DNA of 64,000 bases from Deroplatys truncata (lineage: Eukaryota > Arthropoda > Insecta > Mantodea > Mantidae). The stretch's first letter is position 1, and the number at the start of each line of letters is the position of its first letter. Positions 57,641 to 64,000 of the stretch are shown one piece after another. The notes under the pieces were generated by a model. The model was not told the DNA's origin. It saw only the letters and a list, made by a program, of their open reading frames with translations, and searched no databases. The stretch is taken from NCBI GenBank assembly GCA_030765065.1, contig CM060976.1:57024539-57088538 (forward strand). The letters are read 5' to 3'. The translations under genes and the position numbers were made by a program.

Positions 57641-59411
57641 CTCATTTGTTACTTGTCATGTACCTAACCTGTGGTATTAAATTCCTTGAATTCATTTGTT
57701 TCCTTCATGGTGGTGCAATTTTCGCAAACGGCAGTGCATATAGTCAACGACCATTGAGAAAAAACATCGTTTTAGTTATTAATTAAAAACTATCGGTTCA
57801 GTGATTTACAATGTTAGCAATTTTCTCATTATAAAATCATTTAATGTGTACTGCTAACGAAGTTCATTACATGATACGTACAAAGTAAATAAAGCAAAAC
57901 GTTCTAGCACGAAGGTTATTAAAATATTTTGCCATTGGCATCGCATAAGTATTGTAGCGTTATAAATAACTTCGAATCTCGTTTTACTGTATCTTAATTG
58001 CTAAATTGTGACCATCTGTATATATTGTGTGGAACGAAATATCCCGGCATTTGTCTTATTTTACATGCATATTCTGTAGAGTTACAACGACTATTTTCGA
58101 CTCCATGGCATTCTCAACTAACAGTAAAGATATTTTTCGCAGCATGCGATTTTATAATTACTATGTGTTCGTATTCAATACAAGGGCTTTGTAAATCCTT
58201 TTTAATCTTTTAGTAATTGACGAAATGAAACATATGTATATATTATAATGATGTGGCATGTGAGGTGTTAATATGTTTAAGTTGGTAATACAGACCGGAA
58301 TTAGGTCATAATAGTGGGGGAAAACTACGGTTCTTCAGTAGCGTCTGACGCTAACTCAGTCTCTTGAAAATGTGACCAGCGTACAGTGCGTTTGGGACAT
58401 GGGGACCTCTCCGCCGATAGCAAGACAGGTAATCTGTATTTATTCTTAATATATTCAGTCATCTAAACTTCTGGCATGTAATTTCTTCAAGTAAATATAT
58501 CCTTCTATCCTTCCACATCATGATTTAGATATAGTTTTAGGTATTTTCAGGTATTAGGGAACTTAGTTCAGCTCGCCCCTGTCGGACCTCGTGTAGATTA
58601 ATGTTTGATCCTGTTTTCGGTAACTTGCTCTACCCCCCTTGAGCTAAATAATGTAGAGGCTACGACAATATTAATATAGATATAGCTATAAATATTCTAT
58701 TTTCACCTCCTTCACATGCAACGAAACACAGACACGTTGATAAATGATATTTAAACTGCCTTATAGTGTATGGCTTAGAAGCGCACACACGATGAATGTT
58801 GCAATTGAATGGGTGCTCGCAAAGATGGGCTAACAATAATTTTATCTGAACAGGGAAAAGTAAAACTGTGCAAATTGCAATAACACAAATTATCCATTGA
58901 TTCTAGCATACATAGGAATAAAATAAAGCTATCGTACACAGTTACACTAACTATGCGGCCTCCTGTCTAAAATGCCAAGTGAGGGTAACTTTCCTATCAC
59001 ACAACAAAATGGCATGCTTTCAATGAACTGTCATAAAATTACAAGATTCATATAATTATCACCAGATTTTCTTAAGATTAGCCGAACTCGGGGAGGATGT
59101 ATAGCAGTTTCTGCAGTAGGTCAAATCATGTAACATATTTTTTTTAAAAAAATGATGGTTAGCCCTTTTTAGCACCTATTCTATTAGCAATACTCTTCAC
59201 GACATAGGAGAAAAGAAAAACATAATTCGAAATGTACCGAAGCCGTGTTTGAGGACAGCGATATATTAATATCATCAATATTCATAATAATAACCGATTC
59301 TCTTAACAATAACGCAAACCATCTGTGGCTCTGGAGTATTTGTATTTGTATAAACGTTTGCTCTCTGTTTAAACTAAACAAATAAAATCATGTAGCCGCT
59401 CATATCCCTAC
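57641..59411. other. AT-rich spacer
   Basis: About 1.8 kb without a supported gene or family copy. Confidence 0.45.
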
Positions 59412-59484
59412 ATCTTTCATGGTGATGTCGAAATTCTGGGAGGAATATAATATTTCTTCCTCTAAATGGTAGAAAAAGTAATAA
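59412..59484 (+). repeat. Repeat A, 3' end fragment
   Basis: tttcatggtgatgtcgaaat, tctgggaggaatataatatt, tcttcctc and atggtagaaaaagtaataag correspond to the family's last ~70 bp. Confidence 0.65.
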
Positions 59485-60479
59485 GTACGTACCTAAGACT
59501 TATTTTAAAATGTTTTGCTGCTATATGTACACGTTTTTGTTACGATTTTGAAAAACTATCACTTTCTTTTTCTTTAGTCTGCCTCTCTCTCTTTTTTCCT
59601 CTCTCTCTCCCCTCTCCTCTCCTCAGTTTTTTTTTAGTTTCAGTTCTTCTTATACATAGGACTGTTCTCTAAGTTTATTACAATTTTTTTACATAGTTCT
59701 CTGTTTGGAGCAGTCTCTCTCGCTTTCGCTCTGTCCCGTTCTCTCTCCCTGGGTTGTTTTGTAGTTTGAGTTCTTCTAATATATGAAATTTGTTCTCTAG
59801 AGTTCTTAAACCATTTTGGCAAAGATCTCGTATGCAGCAATTAACTTATTGTGTTAAAAATGACACCTTCACTCTAGCGCAGAACTCAATCTTCACACAG
59901 GATTAAAATACACATACGTAAAAACATTATGAAAAGTATAGCTAAGTACTAATAACATCTGTAACGCTTTATAAGCATGAATACTACTACAACAGCGGCA
60001 GTTGAGCTGAAAGGGCGCGAAAGTCAAAGCTACTGCACGAGGTCTGAGGCGGAAACTTCATTGCATCTCCTATAAACCACCAAGAACGGTTTTTGCCTTA
60101 ACTTTTCATTAAGGCGTTTCCAAACTTTGCTTCCTTGTCTCAAGTGCACTTCACTGGAGCCAGATCTACAAGATACCGACCAATCACCGCTGCTAGATTG
60201 CAATAAGCGGCGGAAATCAATGGATCTCTTGGCGATAACAGTAGTAAATTCCCAACATTCTTAGGCTACGTAAGGAAGATCGTGTACTTCGACTGTTTCT
60301 TATGCAACCATGTATTGCCAGTAATAAAATGAAAATTGTTGTTCTATGAGGCTGTGATAATGCTATTATAAGATTGGTGTTTACATTTATATGTTATACA
60401 ACTCAATGCTTCCCACATAAATCTATTATGTCTACTAAGGAGGAAGGAATGAAGTGAAGAAATCATAAGAGGCTACAGG
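59485..60479. other. Spacer with CT-rich tracts
   Basis: Pyrimidine-rich simple sequence at about 59560-59640 and again at 59710-59755, the two sharing a ttagtttcagttcttct-like segment, so this may be a local duplication. 60000-60300 is GC-richer with no recognised gene. Confidence 0.4.
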
Positions 60480-60893
60480 CTGCAGACAGACAGGCCACAG
60501 AGACGCGCGGAAGTCTCTAACAGTTACAGACTCGAAGACCCGCCCACTGCTAGAGATACCTAGAGAGGGCGCAGAAACGACAGTCGACCAAGCAGCCCCC
60601 TAGTGTCCGCAGGGAGCACTCTTTCCGTTCATCAAGCATCCGCGCCATCTGTCCGGCACCGCCATACGCCACGAAACCTAGAAGCACATCTCAAAGTTAA
60701 GAAGCAAATGGAATGAAAGGGAAATTATGGAAAGGAAATCCTATTAGACGTGAAAGCATCCCAGCATTCGCCTACCGATCGGGGAAAACCATGAAAAACC
60801 CAGGTCAGAGTTGGTTGTCGACGGGAATCGAACACTGACCTCACGAATTCCAGCTTCATACTTTACCATTAAGCCATCTCGCTCAAAAACGCA
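60480..60893 (-). repeat. SINE-B copy with divergent body
   Basis: Minus strand from about 60891: gagcgagatggcttaatggt (A-box region), cagtgttcgattcccgtcga (B box), core ttttccccgatcggtaggcg and aatgctgggatgc, then tttcgtggcgtatggcggtg. The last 200 bp or so (60480-60660) differ from other copies, so the true 3' limit may be nearer 60660. Confidence 0.75.
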
Positions 60894-63800
60894 TATAAGT
60901 AAATGCTTTATATAATTGGCAAGAACAAAGTTTAATTAGTAATTTCCAACTTTCTCTTGCTTTTAGGTTCGTTTTCACTGTATATTTTCTGAATGAGACA
61001 CTAGAGAAGTATCGAAGAAACATAACATATTGCTTTAAAAGTATGAAAGGAAAAAGCCGAAATGAACAAAACGTGTTAGCAGAAGTGAATTAAAGAGAGC
61101 AGCGGAAGGCGTGGGGAGCGATGAATACATTTCTACCGTGAAGCACACCAGAAACTGTGACGAATTGTATTAAGAAGTTCTCGATGTGAAAGAGGCGGGA
61201 GACATGGAAATGTTGAGAATGGGATGAGTTTTTAATTACAAAACTTGAGAAGGCGTCAGTGAACGAGGCTAAAAGGATTCTTTTTTTCATAATAAAGTTG
61301 ATCGAAAACAGCGCTGAATTTCCAGAGGCGATAGCGCACTTTTATTAAGTACTTTGAGTATCGATGTGGAAGTTATGAGTAGTAATAAGAGATGCCGAGA
61401 AGCCCTCAATTTTGTTGCAGCTCACTTTCCCTGTCATTTCCGTGCTGTTGTAGGTCTATCTGTTGCAATGTAACCATTACTAGTGGCGATAATTGTCATA
61501 AAAACACGTAAGGAAATATATAAAAATATGCATTTAAACATTCAGGTATCTGCCAAAAATATTGCTTAATTAAACGGTAAAGTTTAAGAGCTGCCAAACT
61601 TTTCGCACTATAGGCTCCTTTAAAAATCAAACCAAGGTAATACAATAAACAATGTGCAATTTATTGCTGTTAAAGAGCATCGTATCTTAATGTGTTACTG
61701 TAAACTTTATTAAGGCAGAATGAAACAATTTGGTTAGATTTTTTCCTTATGTGTTTATATCCAATATATTCTCCTGTATATCTTTAATCATTATATGATG
61801 ACGAGCCACTGGAAGTTTTAATCGCGGTTACTTCCCTGAAGCCATTTCCTGGTTTGGTGCCTACGCTAATTTACGGTCTCAATACACTCAGCTCATGGTT
61901 TTCCGTGGATTGATGACCCATTGTCTACTTGCTCATATTATTCGTGTTTTTTCGTCGGCCTTTAGCCTCATTTTCTTTGCAGTTATTGGTAACCATTTCT
62001 CTTTGACCTTACCCAAATAGTTTTATATTTTTATCCTCTTTTGCAGTCAAAATCTTCCTTATTAATACTTCCCCATCCAAGTATTTCCATTTCTGTTGTT
62101 CTCTCCATGTCTTTGTATCATTACAGCATAATATACAGCGAAAATCTGTGTTTACTTTACCTTCATTGGACATTTTCCTATATTCTCATCATGCCCTGTT
62201 TTTTCAAGTTCATAACTCCTGTTCTTGCCCATGCAAATCCTTCTCGTCCTAGTCTACCTCTATGCAGTTTTTCCCTCTCCCATACTGTCTTTGTTTCCTT
62301 ATATTCTCAATGAGCTAATAGCCTAAACGTTTCAAATGATATTATAGTCTAAATTGTAGGTAATTTAATTATGTAATTGTGAGTATTGAGAAATAAATAT
62401 TTATTCATCCATCCATTCATCCCTGAAGACATCACCTAATTTTAGTTTCACCCCACAGTCTGCTTCATTCAAGCAGTGTGTAGTAGTATCATTAAGCTCA
62501 AGGCACTGCGTTTTTCTCGTAACGGTGTGCAACCAATTGCTCGAAGTATTCACTATCAATACTACTATGAGGTATCCGTGAGAAATCCAGGAAACAACTG
62601 TCGTTTGGCTTTAATAAATTAAAAAAGGTATGTTATTAAAAGAATGTCACTTAGAAAATTTAAACTTTCTTTATTTCTCTGCATAATTATCTCCGTTATT
62701 TAAGCATTTGTCACATCAGTACACGAGCTTTAGAATTTCCATGGTATTATCATATTATCAGCTGCTGCCAGTCCATTAAACTAATATGTTCGAACACAAT
62801 TTCACCAAGGAAAGAATAAGAAATGTATGGGAAAGAAACCTGTAACTCATCCAGAGTTACACGTCTGTTCTGTACGATTTCTCCTAAATCTGCAAATCAT
62901 CTGTGATGAGTGACGGACGTCCGGTCGAGTTTCGTCATGCACATTTGTCCATTAATTGTTGAATTTTTCACTCCTCACAATTCTTTCGTTCTCTACTGTA
63001 TCATCATACGTTTCCTTTAGTTGATGGTCAATTTCTGCAGATTTAACTTCCGAACATTAACGAATGGAATCACACCGCTCACCTCTCACAGTTCATATGA
63101 ACAATCACAGAATGTACAATAACTTTTTTCGACTGGCACTCACACAACACTGAGAAAAGCTGTCGAGGAAACTGTTCTACCTTGGATAGAAGTCCTACAG
63201 TGATCCGAGCAGAAAGAATGAGCAAACGGTCTTTACTTCCTGGATTACCCTCCTAATAATACTTGGCATAAAAGCATTCTAGGCAATTTTAATAACAGGA
63301 GTTACATATTTACCCAATGCATAAAACGGGAGAAGTTATATTATTCCCTGATAAAGACTTCGATCACATACAAAATGTTCATTAATTCTAAATAAGCATC
63401 TAAGTCCAAAATCGTCAGTTATATTCATTTGTTATGGGACTTAATACATTTGTTTTATTTAGATCTACATCTTAAATATATGTGTTTGTATAACTTATGA
63501 AAATTTATACATTATAGCAAGGAACCAGTGATCAAAAGGAATCGTTATCCTTGAATACTGTAAGGTGTTAGATCTACTGAGCAGCACAAAATTGGAGCAA
63601 ATAATTTAAGGGGCAATATGCGATGAATTTAAGTTACACTGCAACAATTTCCTCCAGAAAAAGCAGCATGCCCGTTATCAAATGTCAATTGCGATTTCAG
63701 AGCAACTGACTCTCTGTAAACACATATGATGTCACAGTCAAGATCTGCTGACTGTAGTAATACGTGGGAAACGAATGTCGCACTTAATTGTAAATGTGTG

Positions 63801-64000
63801 AAGCCGTATTTTCCTTTTCAGGTATAACTTAAAATGCCATTTGTTAATGCTGTGTTTTATGTTTATTTATTTTTAGATTAAACAAACCAGAACTTGAAGA
63901 CAGAGATTTTTTGTATTTGTTAGAAAATAGAATTCTTCTCAAATATTCAAAATGTGTTGAAGAAAATCAAAGTAACACCTCTTTTAAATATCTTCATTTG
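60894..64000. other. AT-rich spacer to window end
   Basis: About 3.1 kb. Short open frames at 61090-61290 (minus) and 62041-62313 (plus) show no domain, start context or splice support. I see no copy of the window's repeat families here. Confidence 0.4.

Noticed and set aside
1-64000. CRISPR arrays, rRNA genes, bacterial operons or plasmid origins
   Set aside because: None seen; the repeats are dispersed eukaryotic elements and microsatellites.

Overview
This window reads as non-coding nuclear DNA from an animal, most likely an insect with a large, repeat-rich genome. A cockroach, termite or orthopteroid relative is my best guess, an inference from the mix of Tc1, mariner and LINE relics with tRNA-headed SINEs and long AT-rich spacers. 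There are no prokaryotic operons, rRNA genes, CRISPR arrays or functional tRNA genes. Long open frames are few, and most of them fall inside repeats.

The host-gene signal is thin. Two stretches look like exons of unrecognised genes: a 147-bp minus-strand exon with both splice sites and one membrane span (18070-18216), and a plus-strand terminal-exon candidate (53869-54129). They lie on opposite strands, so they probably belong to different genes, and the window is probably intron and intergenic DNA.

Most recognisable sequence is mobile-element debris. Repeat A, a family of about 0.87 kb whose copies carry a CA tract in a fixed place, occurs at least fifteen times as whole or partial copies on both strands. 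SINE-B, a long tRNA-headed SINE, occurs about nine times; SINE-C, SINE-D and SINE-E are rarer. Repeat R2 is an unnamed middle-repetitive family with two good copies and two possible scraps. DNA transposons are a Tc1-like element (23556-24804), a DD34D mariner (34709-36020) inserted in an R2 copy, an IS630-Tc1-mariner relative with D-38-D spacing (38562-39915), a worn Tc1-like relic (56513-57640), a second Tc1-like amino-terminal scrap (2750-2972) and a foldback MITE (32846-33492). A LINE reverse-transcriptase tail lies at 13950-14370. Penelope-like repeats at 19.1-19.5 and 22.6-22.8 kb carry a hammerhead-like motif.

Layout: 0-8 kb, scattered fragments of repeat A, SINE-B and R2; 8-13.3 kb, a dense pile of repeat A with a nested SINE, a 184-bp insert and an LTR-like insert; 13.3-23 kb, the LINE tail, SINEs, a large trinucleotide repeat, the candidate exon and the Penelope-like blocks; 23.5-25 kb, the Tc1 element; 29-44.5 kb, a second dense zone with SINE-B, repeat A, the MITE, mariner in R2 and the D-38-D element; 44.5-64 kb, mostly AT-rich sequence with scattered SINEs and the old Tc1-like relic. 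Nested insertions allow several events to be ordered relative to one another. No set of genes here forms a pathway.
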